This document shows, piece by piece, positions 32,712 through 40,812 of a DNA stretch of 60,678 bases (positions within the stretch are counted from its first letter, which is position 1; each line of letters starts with the position of its first letter). A program made the translations under genes and the position numbers. Origin of the DNA: a virus; IMG/VR virus record IMGVR_UViG_3300032304_001472, positions 1-60,678 of that record; one strand, 5' to 3'. The notes beneath the pieces were generated by a model. The model worked only from the letters and a program-made list of their open reading frames with translations, did not search any database and was not told the origin of the DNA.

Positions 32712-33233
32712 ATGAAAAGATTTAATATAACTGAGTCTGAAAAGAATAAAATTTTAGATTTATATAAAAATAGAATGTTGTCTGAACAAACAACTACACC
32801 ATCTAATACCGGAAAATCAGTTCCTATTGCTAATGTTCAGATGGTAGATGGTAAAACAGTATCGAACGCACCCGCAGCCCAAACTCAAAATTATACTATA
32901 GCACAATTACAAGATTTATTAAGAGAAAGAGGATATAATGTTGGTATTTCTGATAGTAAATTAGGTACTAATACTTTGGCTCAGATTGAATCCGCTATTG
33001 CTTCTGTAAAAGGTTTTCAAGGTAAAGTAGACCAAGAAAGGCAAAAACAAGGTCAAATAACAACAACGACAACAACAAAAACACCATCAGTAAACATACC
33101 AGAACCTGAAAGACAAAAATCAAATGAACCTGAAATTACAATGAATAAATCTAATGATGGTTTACAAGGTAAAGCAAATAGCGGTATTAGTCCACTACCA
33201 AATTTACCAGTTAATAGGTATCAGAACAAATAA
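32712..33233 (+). CDS. Leader-carrying protein with peptidoglycan-binding-like motif
   Basis: 173 aa. The leader MKRFNITESEKNKILDLYKN with MLSE25 before QTTT fits the ITE.E+..IL..Y pattern and an LxE site. Residues about 60-100 (YTIAQLQDLLRERGYNVGIS, then DSKLGTNTLAQIESAI) resemble a PG_binding_1 repeat, which binds peptidoglycan. The C-terminal part is Pro/Asn/Gln-rich and likely disordered. Probably an internal virion protein released during infection; this is inferred from leader and domain. A terminator follows. Confidence 0.6.
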   Translation: MKRFNITESEKNKILDLYKNRMLSEQTTTPSNTGKSVPIANVQMVDGKTVSNAPAAQTQNYTIAQLQDLLRERGYNVGISDSKLGTNTLAQIESAIASVKGFQGKVDQERQKQGQITTTTTTKTPSVNIPEPERQKSNEPEITMNKSNDGLQGKANSGISPLPNLPVNRYQNK

Positions 33234-33274
33234 TAAAAGAATATTAGGTGAAAATATTAAGTTGATAGATTGAT

Positions 33275-33303
33275 GGGGAATTATTAATTCCCCTATTTTT
33301 TTT
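33275..33303 (+). terminator. Rho-independent terminator
   Basis: GGGGAATTA/TAATTCCCC palindrome around one T, followed by a run of T, 41 bases after the 173 aa gene. Confidence 0.8.
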
Positions 33304-33315
33304 TATAACTTATAG

Positions 33316-33323
33316 ATATTTAT
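33316..33323 (+). promoter_or_regulatory. Late-type promoter element with TATAAATA
   Basis: ATATTTATAAATAAAA begins at 33316, 15 bases before the ATG at 33339. Confidence 0.55.
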
Positions 33324-33338
33324 AAATAAAACTTTTAT

Positions 33339-34844
33339 ATGCAAAATAAATTATATTTCCTAGATGAAAATGAAAGAAGTAGGATACTTAATTTACATGA
33401 AAATAGGACTAATAAAAAATACTTAGTTAATGATGTAATATCTGAAATTGAATCCTTTATTTGGGGTGTATCAAAAGATGAAAAAATTTTATTTACAAAA
33501 ACTAAAATATTTTTTATGGAGGGAGAAACTCCAAAATCGTTGGAATATAACCTAGAATCACTTCCACATCTTTTAAATGTATTAAAAAAAGAGTACGATA
33601 AAAAATTAACCGAAGGTAATATTAATTTGGTTAAATATTTTTCAATCCCTAGAAAATTTTTATCCGAGATTACAAAATCTTTAGATTCTGATATTCATAA
33701 AAAAATATTAAAAGAATGGGATGACAAATTTAATAATAACTTCCGATTACTTAATGAGAATGTTGAACTAATTACTGAGAGTTTAAAGACCAAAGAATTG
33801 TGGGATGAAGTTATTGTTTTAAGTGAACAATTTTGGGATTACCTTGGCAGAGGAGCTAAAGCTTTAGGTAACGCAGTTTGGAGTGGTGCAAAAGCTGTAG
33901 GTGGGGCGATTGTAAAAGGAGCTAAAGCTGTAGGTGGGGCGATTTTGAGTGGTATTAGTAGTGCGGCTAAAAGTATCATACTTCCAATTTTAAAACAAGG
34001 GGTATTACCTTTTTTAAGATGGATTAGAAGAAATCTTAATACATATATGGGGATGATTGTTGATGTTGTAGCGTCTTTGTTTCCTACTGTGGTTGTATTA
34101 AGAATAATTTGGGGTTTAATTGTAATGATGGATATATATGAAATCACATTTAATGATTACGACCCTAAAGACCCTGAGAGAAGTCAAGCACCATTTATGT
34201 TTTTAATTACTGATATAATTTCTTTAATATTTACTTCAGCTGTTGGTATGACAGCAAAGGTTGGATTGAAAGCGGCAATGAAAACTGGTGTAGCTAGTGG
34301 GCCAACTAAAAAAATATTAGCAAAATTAATTGATAGTTTACCGAAACTAAGAGGTTTTTTGGATAATGCAAAGGCATTTATAGTTAAAGTTTTTGGTCAA
34401 AACGCTGGGAAATTTATGTCTTCAGTATTTAATGGAATTGATACTATCATATCAAAATTGGTTAAATTCATTGAAACAACATTTAATTTTAAAGCTGGCG
34501 TTCAGGCTATAAAACAAACAGGAAAAGAACTTGTAACTAAACAAGGTGTAAAAAAATTAGTTGGTGGTGCTGTTGGTGGTTATTTATTGGCTGACCTTGC
34601 GAATTATCTAACATCAGGAAAGACACTTAAAAGAGGGGCGAAAGGGGATTTGGTTAAAAGTGTTCAGAGTGCTTTAATTGAGGTAACCAAAGATTACCCT
34701 CAAGTTAATTTTAATGGTCCTATTGATGGGGATTTTGGTGAAAATACTGAAATGGCAGTTAAAAAAGTACAAGAATTAATAAAAATTCCAGTGACTGGAG
34801 TTGTTGATTCGCAATTATCTTTACCTTTGAACTTGAATATATAA
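33339..34844 (+). CDS. Membrane-active protein with peptidoglycan-binding domain
   Basis: 501 aa. The N-terminal leader (FLDENERSRILNLHENR) belongs to the same family as its neighbours but has no LxE site within the first 25 residues; LLNE and LITE occur near 143-152. At 172-204 three 11-residue repeats (GAKALGNAVWS, GAKAVGGAIVK, GAKAVGGAILS) form a Gly/Ala/Lys amphipathic stretch, followed by hydrophobic segments (MGMIVDVVASLFPTVVVLRI; DIISLIFTSAVGM). The C terminus is a clear PG_binding_1 domain: LKRGAKGDLVKSVQSAL, GPIDGDFGENTEMAVKKVQ. The layout fits a protein that inserts into membranes and binds cell wall during DNA entry (inference). Confidence 0.7.
   Translation: MQNKLYFLDENERSRILNLHENRTNKKYLVNDVISEIESFIWGVSKDEKILFTKTKIFFMEGETPKSLEYNLESLPHLLNVLKKEYDKKLTEGNINLVKYFSIPRKFLSEITKSLDSDIHKKILKEWDDKFNNNFRLLNENVELITESLKTKELWDEVIVLSEQFWDYLGRGAKALGNAVWSGAKAVGGAIVKGAKAVGGAILSGISSAAKSIILPILKQGVLPFLRWIRRNLNTYMGMIVDVVASLFPTVVVLRIIWGLIVMMDIYEITFNDYDPKDPERSQAPFMFLITDIISLIFTSAVGMTAKVGLKAAMKTGVASGPTKKILAKLIDSLPKLRGFLDNAKAFIVKVFGQNAGKFMSSVFNGIDTIISKLVKFIETTFNFKAGVQAIKQTGKELVTKQGVKKLVGGAVGGYLLADLANYLTSGKTLKRGAKGDLVKSVQSALIEVTKDYPQVNFNGPIDGDFGENTEMAVKKVQELIKIPVTGVVDSQLSLPLNLNI
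33852..33950 (+). repeat. 33-base coding repeat, three units
   Basis: AAAGCTGTAGGTGGGGCGAT occurs at 33891 and 33924; a third, diverged unit precedes it at 33858. It encodes the 11-residue GAKAVGGAI repeats. Confidence 0.75.
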
Positions 34845-34884
34845 AATATATAGTAAAAAATAAATTAACATTAATATAATAAAA

Positions 34885-36324
34885 ATGAATAAGAAGTTAA
34901 TAAACGAAATTAATAGGATTCATGAACTTTTATTTCAAAAACAACAATTGAATGAAGCTATTGGACAACTTACAACTGCAGCCGTAAGAACTGCGATTAA
35001 AAATACAATTAAAGGTGTTTTGAAAAACATATTTAAGAATAATATAGATGCTGTTTTAAAAAAATCACCAAAATCTTTAGAACAATTGATGTCAATGGAT
35101 GATTTGTTTAAAACAAGTAAAGATGAAATAATCGCTGCCTTAAAACAAGCTGACCCCAAAATCGCAAAAATGGATCCTGTTCAATTAGGTATGGCAGCTC
35201 GAACTCATTTTAAGGATTTAGTTAAGGACGAAAGTTCTGTTATTGCTAAAGAATTAGTTGATGATTTAGGCAAGGCTGGAGTTCCTGTTAAAAGTGGAAC
35301 ATTAGTATCTAAAACAGGTGGGGCATTAGTTAAATCCGCACCACCGATTAAAATACCTGGTCCGGGTGATTTTATATCGAGTGCACAATTTTCTGATGAT
35401 ATCATTGATTGGACTAAAGTCACAAATGGTAAAAGTATGGCAGAGTACAATAAGGTAATATCAGATGCAATTAGAAGAAGTGATTATAGCCTTATTTCTA
35501 AAGGAGGATTTGAAAAATATGGAATTCCTAATTTTAGAGAATTTTTGGAAAAAGGTATAAATAATGAAAAGAGGATGATGATTGACCCTATAAAGGGTTG
35601 GTCTTTTGACTTAAAAAAAGAGTTACCAAGCGGATTAATATCTACATCAACTAGTTCATTGAAAAAAGAATTACCTAATCAATTATCATTAACATCTAGT
35701 AATGTATTAAAAAAATTAATAGGAAAAGATACTAGTGATTTTACAAAAATATTTGGTAAAGATGAAATAATCCCTAAAGAAACTATTGAATTAATTTTAA
35801 AAAATGGGGATGATGTAAAAAAAGTGATACAAAATGTAACTCCTGATAGTGCAGTAGTAGTTAAAAATGTTGTGCAAGAATTGGGTGACCCTAGTAAAGC
35901 TAAATCGTTGAAAAGCGGGTTAATGGGGAAGGCTAATTTTTTATTCAAGAAGTCAGAACTTATTAATAGTTTAAAATCTTGGGGAGTACTTAATGCCGCT
36001 GGAAAAATGACAAATGTCGGTTGGTTGTCATTAATTGTGTTAGGTCTTGGTTCAGTTGCAATGTATGGTGCCTTACAAGAAACAGGTGTTGATATGACAG
36101 GGATTCCGAATCCTGTTGACCCAACATTACCAACAGACCCTACTGGTGGAGAAACTGGTGGAGGAGGAGGTTATAGTGGTGAAAGAAAATGGAGGTCAAT
36201 GGGTCGTAATTATGATTCTCAAATTTTAACAGCCCTTGGAAAAACTGGTAGTGATACATTGACTGATGATGATATTAAAGATATTTATAATAAACTAAAA
36301 GCAGCTGGAAAAATTAAAGGATAG
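34885..36324 (+). CDS. Leader-carrying virion-type protein, 479 aa
   Basis: The leader MNKKLINEINRIHELLFQKQ with QLNE24 before AIGQ gives the canonical [L/I]xE|A site. The main part is helical with Lys-rich and hydrophobic stretches; one clear hydrophobic segment (VGWLSLIVLGLGSVAMYGAL) lies near residue 385, followed by a Pro/Gly linker and a C-terminal helix LTDDDIKDIYNKLKAAGKIK similar to the end of the 237 aa protein. No enzyme domain is recognised. It is likely processed and packaged in the head and may interact with membranes on release; both points are inferred. Confidence 0.6.
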   Translation: MNKKLINEINRIHELLFQKQQLNEAIGQLTTAAVRTAIKNTIKGVLKNIFKNNIDAVLKKSPKSLEQLMSMDDLFKTSKDEIIAALKQADPKIAKMDPVQLGMAARTHFKDLVKDESSVIAKELVDDLGKAGVPVKSGTLVSKTGGALVKSAPPIKIPGPGDFISSAQFSDDIIDWTKVTNGKSMAEYNKVISDAIRRSDYSLISKGGFEKYGIPNFREFLEKGINNEKRMMIDPIKGWSFDLKKELPSGLISTSTSSLKKELPNQLSLTSSNVLKKLIGKDTSDFTKIFGKDEIIPKETIELILKNGDDVKKVIQNVTPDSAVVVKNVVQELGDPSKAKSLKSGLMGKANFLFKKSELINSLKSWGVLNAAGKMTNVGWLSLIVLGLGSVAMYGALQETGVDMTGIPNPVDPTLPTDPTGGETGGGGGYSGERKWRSMGRNYDSQILTALGKTGSDTLTDDDIKDIYNKLKAAGKIKG

Positions 36325-36327
36325 ATT

Positions 36328-37035
36328 ATGAAAAGATTTATAATAACAGAAAACGAAAGAAAAAACATATTAAAAATTTATGGTATTCTAAAAGAACAAG
36401 ATGAAACTTCTTTAGATGCAACCGCAATGTTGGATAAAATTCAAAGTTCATTGGGTACTAATAATGATGTGATAATAGGACCAAGTACAACTAAATTAAT
36501 TGTTTCAGCTTTACAAGGTACTAGTTCTACATCTGATTTTTCATGTGTTAAAAATCATCCTAATGTTGAAGTGATTGAAAGAAATGATGGTACAAATGAG
36601 TATCAAATTGGCGATTTACTTTTCCAAAGAAATGGAACTTATTATGATTTAAATGAACCAAATAAACCATTAACATATAAATGTAATGGTAATATTATCC
36701 AAACAAGTAATCATAAAGACATTACAAGTGAAACTAAAAAAGATAATACTGAAGAAATTAAAAAAATGATTGCACGATTACGTGATGAACGAGAAGCGAC
36801 CGATGAACAATTAAAAAGTGCTTTATTAAAAAAATATTCTAAAGAAGACATAATAAAAGCAGACCCAAGTTTAGAACCATTATTTAATACTACTAGTACT
36901 GAAACAAAACCAGAAGCTAAGGTTGAAACCAAACCACAAATGTCAAATGGTGAAATGCTTGGAGATGAGGATAATGTTTTTAGTCCAATTTTAGATAAAT
37001 TTGGACCTAAACCCAATATTACACCTGGTAAATAA
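36328..37035 (+). CDS. Leader-carrying protein with Cys-bounded domain, 235 aa
   Basis: The leader MKRFIITENERKNILKIYGI with LKE23 before QDET is nearly identical in layout to that at 32712. A short peptidoglycan-binding-like motif follows (AMLDKIQSSLGTNNDVIIGP). Then FSCVKNHPNVEVIERNDGTN and LTYKCNG delimit the same Cys-bounded domain as in the 237 aa protein. The C-terminal half is Glu/Lys-rich and probably flexible. It starts 3 bases after the previous stop and so is translationally coupled. Last of the five-gene cargo-type run. Function unknown. Confidence 0.6.
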   Translation: MKRFIITENERKNILKIYGILKEQDETSLDATAMLDKIQSSLGTNNDVIIGPSTTKLIVSALQGTSSTSDFSCVKNHPNVEVIERNDGTNEYQIGDLLFQRNGTYYDLNEPNKPLTYKCNGNIIQTSNHKDITSETKKDNTEEIKKMIARLRDEREATDEQLKSALLKKYSKEDIIKADPSLEPLFNTTSTETKPEAKVETKPQMSNGEMLGDEDNVFSPILDKFGPKPNITPGK

Positions 37036-37225
37036 CCCTAATACATTTTGAAATGACTTCAGCTTCACCGATACTATAGATTCCAGAATGGTAAGCGTGT
37101 TTGACAGCTTGAATTAAAAGGTGTATTGATTGCTCTTTATCCAAAGTTTCTAATAATGTTTCTAAATGGGTTTCGGTAAGTAAAGGAACTGAATTAAATA
37201 ATTTACCATAGATATTTTCTTCCAT
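37019..37225 (-). CDS. Hypothetical protein, 68 aa
   Basis: Small helical protein (MEENIYGKLFNSVPLLTETH, then HLLIQAVKHAYHSGIYSIGE) with no signal peptide. It lies on the minus strand between two plus genes and overlaps the end of the 235 aa gene by 17 bases. The composition is that of a folded protein rather than a frame shadow: hydrophobic residues are regularly spaced and the start lies in an A-rich context. Function unknown. Confidence 0.5.
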   Translation of the reverse strand: MEENIYGKLFNSVPLLTETHLETLLETLDKEQSIHLLIQAVKHAYHSGIYSIGEAEVISKCIRVIYQV

Positions 37226-37239
37226 ATTTTTTTTATAAA

Positions 37240-38133
37240 ATGATAAACAAAATAAAAAGTATAGTCAAACAAATATTAAAAGAGGCAACTAGTGATGCTA
37301 GTGGTAGTAGAGGTTCATTTATTACTCCTCTAAGAATGGGAAAGAGAATATTTAAAAAATCGGAATTAGGACCATATAGTGAATCTGTATCAAAATATTA
37401 TAGTCAAGAATTAGCAACTGATAGTTATGATGGTAAAATGGATACATCCAAGAAGGACATCAAAAAAATTGAATCTAAGGCAAAAAAAACTTCAATCTAT
37501 GCCAAGAATCATCCAATACAGAATGATGATGATGGTGAAGTAATTAACCCCTATCCAAAGGGTAAATCAAAAAAAATAAATGAGGCGACATTTGGATATG
37601 GTGGTGAATATAATGCACCGATTGAGATTGGGATGAAAAAATGGAAGAATCCTGAATTACAACCATTTTCAGATTTTGTTGATACTGAAGTAAATAAAAT
37701 TAAAGTTAAATCAACAACCAAAAACAATATAAGAAGAACTGTTGGAATGTGGGAGAAAGGGAAGGATGGTAGTTATAAAATTGATAAACATTATGTCCAT
37801 ACCATTAATGAGTGGGATTATGAAGAAGCTCCAATATTAACTGAAGATTTGGCTGTATGGTTTGGAACAAAGAAAAAACCCAAGGGGTCATCACAACCTA
37901 AAGGGCCTTGGGTTAATATCTGTAGAAAAGTTGATGGTAAACATCCCCCTTGTGGGAGAAGTGAGGCTGATACCAAGAGTTACCCTAAATGCAGGGCGGC
38001 AGGTGTTGCGGGTAAGATGTCGGACTCTGAGAAGAAATCGGCTTGTGCTCAAAAACGTAGAGCTGAAAAGAAAGACCCTAAAATTGGTACTGGTAACAAA
38101 CCAACTATGACTTCTTACAAACCTAAGAAATAA
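37240..38133 (+). CDS. Three-module virion-type protein with repeated processing sites
   Basis: 297 aa. The leader MINKIKSIVKQILKE15 before ATSD ends in LxE|A. Two related modules follow: GSRGSFITPLRMGKRIFKKS, ELGPYS, and GGEYNAPIEIGMKKWKNPEL, QPFS. The second is itself preceded by KINE115|ATFG. A third part starts after ILTE202|D and is a basic Cys-containing domain (GPWVNICRKVDGKHPPCGRS, SYPKCRAAGVAGKMSDSEKK), like the DUF6321-type domain seen in many phages. The spacing suggests the protein is cut into three pieces in the prohead. The final piece, very basic, may bind DNA. Confidence 0.65.
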   Translation: MINKIKSIVKQILKEATSDASGSRGSFITPLRMGKRIFKKSELGPYSESVSKYYSQELATDSYDGKMDTSKKDIKKIESKAKKTSIYAKNHPIQNDDDGEVINPYPKGKSKKINEATFGYGGEYNAPIEIGMKKWKNPELQPFSDFVDTEVNKIKVKSTTKNNIRRTVGMWEKGKDGSYKIDKHYVHTINEWDYEEAPILTEDLAVWFGTKKKPKGSSQPKGPWVNICRKVDGKHPPCGRSEADTKSYPKCRAAGVAGKMSDSEKKSACAQKRRAEKKDPKIGTGNKPTMTSYKPKK

Positions 38134-38433
38134 TTATTGTCTTATTTTATTAAGTATTACGTCCAAGGAGTGAACAATTTGTGACATAATTTCATCCTCA
38201 TCTTTTTGACGTATTGTTTCAACTTTTTCATCGTACATTTTTGTAAACCTATCATAATTTCTATCACTTATAACTATATCATGATGATGAACGTGGTTTG
38301 TTATGCTTAATAATCTTCCATCCAATATTAAAAATAACCCCAAAGTTTTATTTATGATATATCTTTTTTTGCTTAAAAAAGTAAGTCGGAAACTAGAATC
38401 TGGATGTAGAATCAATAATCTTGCAATTGACAT
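38134..38433 (-). CDS. Hypothetical protein, 99 aa
   Basis: Contains LLILHPDSSFRLTFLSKKRY and HVHHHDIVISDRNYDRF, followed by a charged helix. No signal peptide or known motif. It is convergent with the 297 aa gene, the stops touching. It follows a 32-codon gene on the same strand, and both may be read from the host-like promoter at 38572. Function unknown. Confidence 0.5.
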   Translation of the reverse strand: MSIARLLILHPDSSFRLTFLSKKRYIINKTLGLFLILDGRLLSITNHVHHHDIVISDRNYDRFTKMYDEKVETIRQKDEDEIMSQIVHSLDVILNKIRQ

Positions 38434-38448
38434 ACATTTTTTTTGAGT

Positions 38449-38547
38449 CTAGGAGACTTTGTCATAATCTGGGTTATTCATTTTTCTATTGAAAAGAACC
38501 CATTTAACGTAACTACGTTTTAAAAACCTTTTTATAAATTTTTTCAT
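38449..38547 (-). CDS. Small basic peptide, 32 aa
   Basis: ATG at 38547 gives MKKFIKRFLKRSYVKWVLFN and ends NNPDYDKVS. It is strongly basic and amphipathic. It lies 25 bases downstream of the only exact Bacteroidota-type promoter seen here, which is why I list it although it is very short. It could be a host-directed early peptide or a leader. Confidence is limited by its size. Confidence 0.4.
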   Translation of the reverse strand: MKKFIKRFLKRSYVKWVLFNRKMNNPDYDKVS

Positions 38548-38571
38548 AAGATATTATTTTTTGATTCATCA

Positions 38572-38603
38572 CAAAGATAAAAAGGTTTTCATTATAAAAC
38601 AAA
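38572..38603 (-). promoter_or_regulatory. Bacteroidota-type promoter TTTG-N20-TATCTTTG
   Basis: On the minus strand TTTG (38600-38603), 20 bases, then TATCTTTG (38572-38579), an exact match to the -33/-7 pattern TTTG-N19-21-TAnnTTTG. It would be read by the host polymerase, so the genes behind it are probably early. Confidence 0.6.
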
Positions 38604-38632
38604 AAAAGGTAGAATATTTTTCTACCTTTTTT
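38604..38632. terminator. Bidirectional terminator
   Basis: AAAAGGTAGAA/TTCTACCTTTT hairpin with A and T runs on both sides. It ends the minus transcript from 39106. Confidence 0.85.
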
Positions 38633-38650
38633 ATATGAAAAAAATAGTAA

Positions 38651-39106
38651 TTAACAATAAGGTGGTGAACATTTCTTTTTACCATCTAATCCCTTGAATC
38701 TACCCTGACACACTTGTACGGCAAACGCATTAGAATAAGCTGAGGGATAGACTTTATATTTAGCTTTCGCTGCTTTATATCCTCTTGCACATAGTTTTGT
38801 TCCAGTTTTCTTTTTTCCTTCATTCATAACCATATCTTCTTCATCAGAATGTTTGGTTTCATTCATCATAAAGTCAAATACTTGGTCAAGATTTTCTTTG
38901 GCTACTGTAATATGGTCATCGGCCCAATCGTGACCATCTTGGAGAATTTGTTCTACTTGCATTGGGTCTAATTCTAATAACAATTGTGCTTGTCTTATCA
39001 TTTGTTCAAGATTACTGAAAAACATATAGTTTTGTACTTTTCCATAATCTTTTTCGTTAACTATTTTTTTAACTAGATTGTTAAGCTGTGATTCTGTAAT
39101 TCTCAT
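38651..39106 (-). CDS. Virion-type protein with Cys-containing C-terminal domain
   Basis: 151 aa. The N terminus MRITESQLNNLVKKIVNEKD resembles the leaders of other proteins here, although the residue before xNE is Val, not Leu or Ile. The centre is acidic and helical. The C terminus (KLCARGYKAAKAKYKVYPSA, NAFAVQVCQGRFKGLDGKKK, CSPPYC) is a short basic Cys domain seen in many T4-like phages. Further NE sites (MMNE, VMNE before GKKK) precede it, so the basic domain could be released by cleavage (inference). Function unknown, possibly DNA binding inside the head. Confidence 0.6.
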   Translation of the reverse strand: MRITESQLNNLVKKIVNEKDYGKVQNYMFFSNLEQMIRQAQLLLELDPMQVEQILQDGHDWADDHITVAKENLDQVFDFMMNETKHSDEEDMVMNEGKKKTGTKLCARGYKAAKAKYKVYPSAYSNAFAVQVCQGRFKGLDGKKKCSPPYC

Positions 39107-39111
39107 ATAAT

Positions 39112-39294
39112 TTAATTGTTTAAACCATTAATTCCACCCAATGTGATTGCATTTAGTTGAATAACAACATTATTTTGTCCATCAGTCCAAATTGGGTGTG
39201 GAGGAATGATTTCTTGAGTTGTACCACTACAAATTTCACATATAATAACTTCTGTATTTGCACTAGTACCTGTTGGATAAAAATAATTTGACAT
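39112..39294 (-). CDS. Small protein, 60 aa
   Basis: Contains VIICEICSGTTQEIIPPHPI, WTDGQNNVVIQLNAITLGGI. The CEIC pair could bind metal. It has its own late-type promoter element 12 bases upstream and precedes the 151 aa gene. The beta-like, Gly/Asn-rich C terminus suggests a small virion component. Family not recognised. Confidence 0.5.
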   Translation of the reverse strand: MSNYFYPTGTSANTEVIICEICSGTTQEIIPPHPIWTDGQNNVVIQLNAITLGGINGLNN

Positions 39295-39306
39295 AATGTT
39301 TTATTT

Positions 39307-39314
39307 ATAAATAT
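39307..39314 (-). promoter_or_regulatory. Late-type promoter element ATATTTAT
   Basis: On the minus strand ATATTTATAAATAAAA begins at 39314, 12 bases before the ATG of the 60 aa gene at 39294. Confidence 0.55.
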
Positions 39315-39321
39315 TTACTTT

Positions 39322-40788
39322 TTATTTATAGTTCACAATTTGGAACTTTATTTGTCGTTTATATGTATTAACTTCCCCACTACTTTCAACTTTAATATCA
39401 ATATAATATTCATTTGGAATTTTATCTCTTGTGTCAAAGATGAAATAGTATTCATTAGGAGTTCTATTAATTTGAGTCCAATCTTGAACTTGAACTTCGG
39501 TTTGTCCTTCTCTAACATACACACGATAATAAGTACTTACTTTTGGTAATAATTTATTCGTTGTATAAGCTTGTTTAATAATAACTCCAACTTTTCTTAT
39601 GTTGGTATTGAATATCTTTTCATCTTGTTTAATACCATAATAATCAAAACCATATATTTTGGGGTCTTGAGAACTTGTACCAATTGTAAATCCATTCTTA
39701 AATGGTTGTAATGTAAAATCATTAAGTACATTAGGTAATGGGAATCCATTGTAAGTTAATCCAGTCCACTTGTCTGAGAATGTGCAAGGTGTTTTATAAC
39801 CAATAAGTGGTGGTATTGTAATTTCATAAACACCTTGAGTTTTTTGACAACTTGTTAATGCGGATAAACTTGGTATAACATTTCCTGTGTTATCAAGAAT
39901 TGCGACATTTGGTGGGGTATCTAAATTTATTGGTTTACCATCTTCGTATAAATAAAGATATAATTTATTAACTCTCCCTAATGTAAAATTATTTCTATCG
40001 TCATCAATTAAGTCATCATATGATGTCTCTAAATATGGTTCATAAAATGTTTGTGTATGTCTTGTAAAGAATTGAACTTCATATGTTTCACTTAACCCGC
40101 CTAATAATTCAACTTGTGGTTTAAAGGCTATTCCCCACCCTGTGACACCAGTTAGACTACCATTTAAGATATTATTGATTTCATTGGACATATCAAAAGA
40201 AATATCTTCGTTCCCAAATTCAAAATGTTGTTCATCAACAATTGTTAAAGAGGAATAAGGAGTTGAACCTGTATTTATATTTGAATAAATACCTGATTGT
40301 TCCCAAGTCCCCAAAGTTGTAGTTTCATACCAATTAGAAGGTCTTGTTGAATAATTTCTATCAATCCCACTAATATCATATTGTAAATCCGCATAATCAT
40401 AACCAACACCTTCATCCCAATATTGGGGTTGATTTGGGTCATTGTTAATAAAAGGTATTCTAAATAATATTAAGTCAAATGATGTTGCACGTCTTCTACC
40501 TTGTGAGGTAAAAGTATTAATTAATTCTAAATCAAATGTTGATGTATTTGTTATTCTAAGGGTGTGTACTAAATTATTAGTACAACCTGTTGATATGATT
40601 TGATTTAAAATTTTTTCTTTTAGTAGAGTCAAATTTAAATCAAATATAAATCGGCTATAACCAATTGGATATTGTGATGTTGGTAAATTACCATAGAATA
40701 GTTCAGTTACAGGATTTCTTCCAGTATTTGTAAAACTATTAAATATTATTGTATTATTCCTTTTGAAATAAGAATTATTAATTGACAT
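39322..40788 (-). CDS. Structural protein, probably tail or baseplate
   Basis: 488 aa, rich in Thr, Asn, Tyr and beta-strand patterns, typical of phage tail surface proteins. Segments include FDLNLTLLKEKILNQIISTG, SFDLILFRIPFINNDPNQPQ and a C-terminal immunoglobulin-like part (YYRVYVREGQTEVQVQDWTQ, YYFIFDTRDKIPNEYYIDIK). No enzyme motif. It follows the baseplate hub-like gene on the same strand, which supports a baseplate or fibre role (inference). A late-type promoter element lies 16 bases upstream. Confidence 0.6.
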   Translation of the reverse strand: MSINNSYFKRNNTIIFNSFTNTGRNPVTELFYGNLPTSQYPIGYSRFIFDLNLTLLKEKILNQIISTGCTNNLVHTLRITNTSTFDLELINTFTSQGRRRATSFDLILFRIPFINNDPNQPQYWDEGVGYDYADLQYDISGIDRNYSTRPSNWYETTTLGTWEQSGIYSNINTGSTPYSSLTIVDEQHFEFGNEDISFDMSNEINNILNGSLTGVTGWGIAFKPQVELLGGLSETYEVQFFTRHTQTFYEPYLETSYDDLIDDDRNNFTLGRVNKLYLYLYEDGKPINLDTPPNVAILDNTGNVIPSLSALTSCQKTQGVYEITIPPLIGYKTPCTFSDKWTGLTYNGFPLPNVLNDFTLQPFKNGFTIGTSSQDPKIYGFDYYGIKQDEKIFNTNIRKVGVIIKQAYTTNKLLPKVSTYYRVYVREGQTEVQVQDWTQINRTPNEYYFIFDTRDKIPNEYYIDIKVESSGEVNTYKRQIKFQIVNYK

Positions 40789-40804
40789 GTATATGTTTTA
40801 TTAC

Positions 40805-40812
40805 ATAAATAT
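40805..40812 (-). promoter_or_regulatory. Late-type promoter element ATATTTAT
   Basis: Minus-strand ATATTTAT, 16 bases before the ATG at 40788 and overlapping the stop of the upstream gene. Confidence 0.5.

Noticed and set aside
33839-34147. 102-codon minus-strand ORF opposite the membrane-active protein gene
   Set aside because: Antisense of the GAKAVGGAI repeats; no independent start signals.
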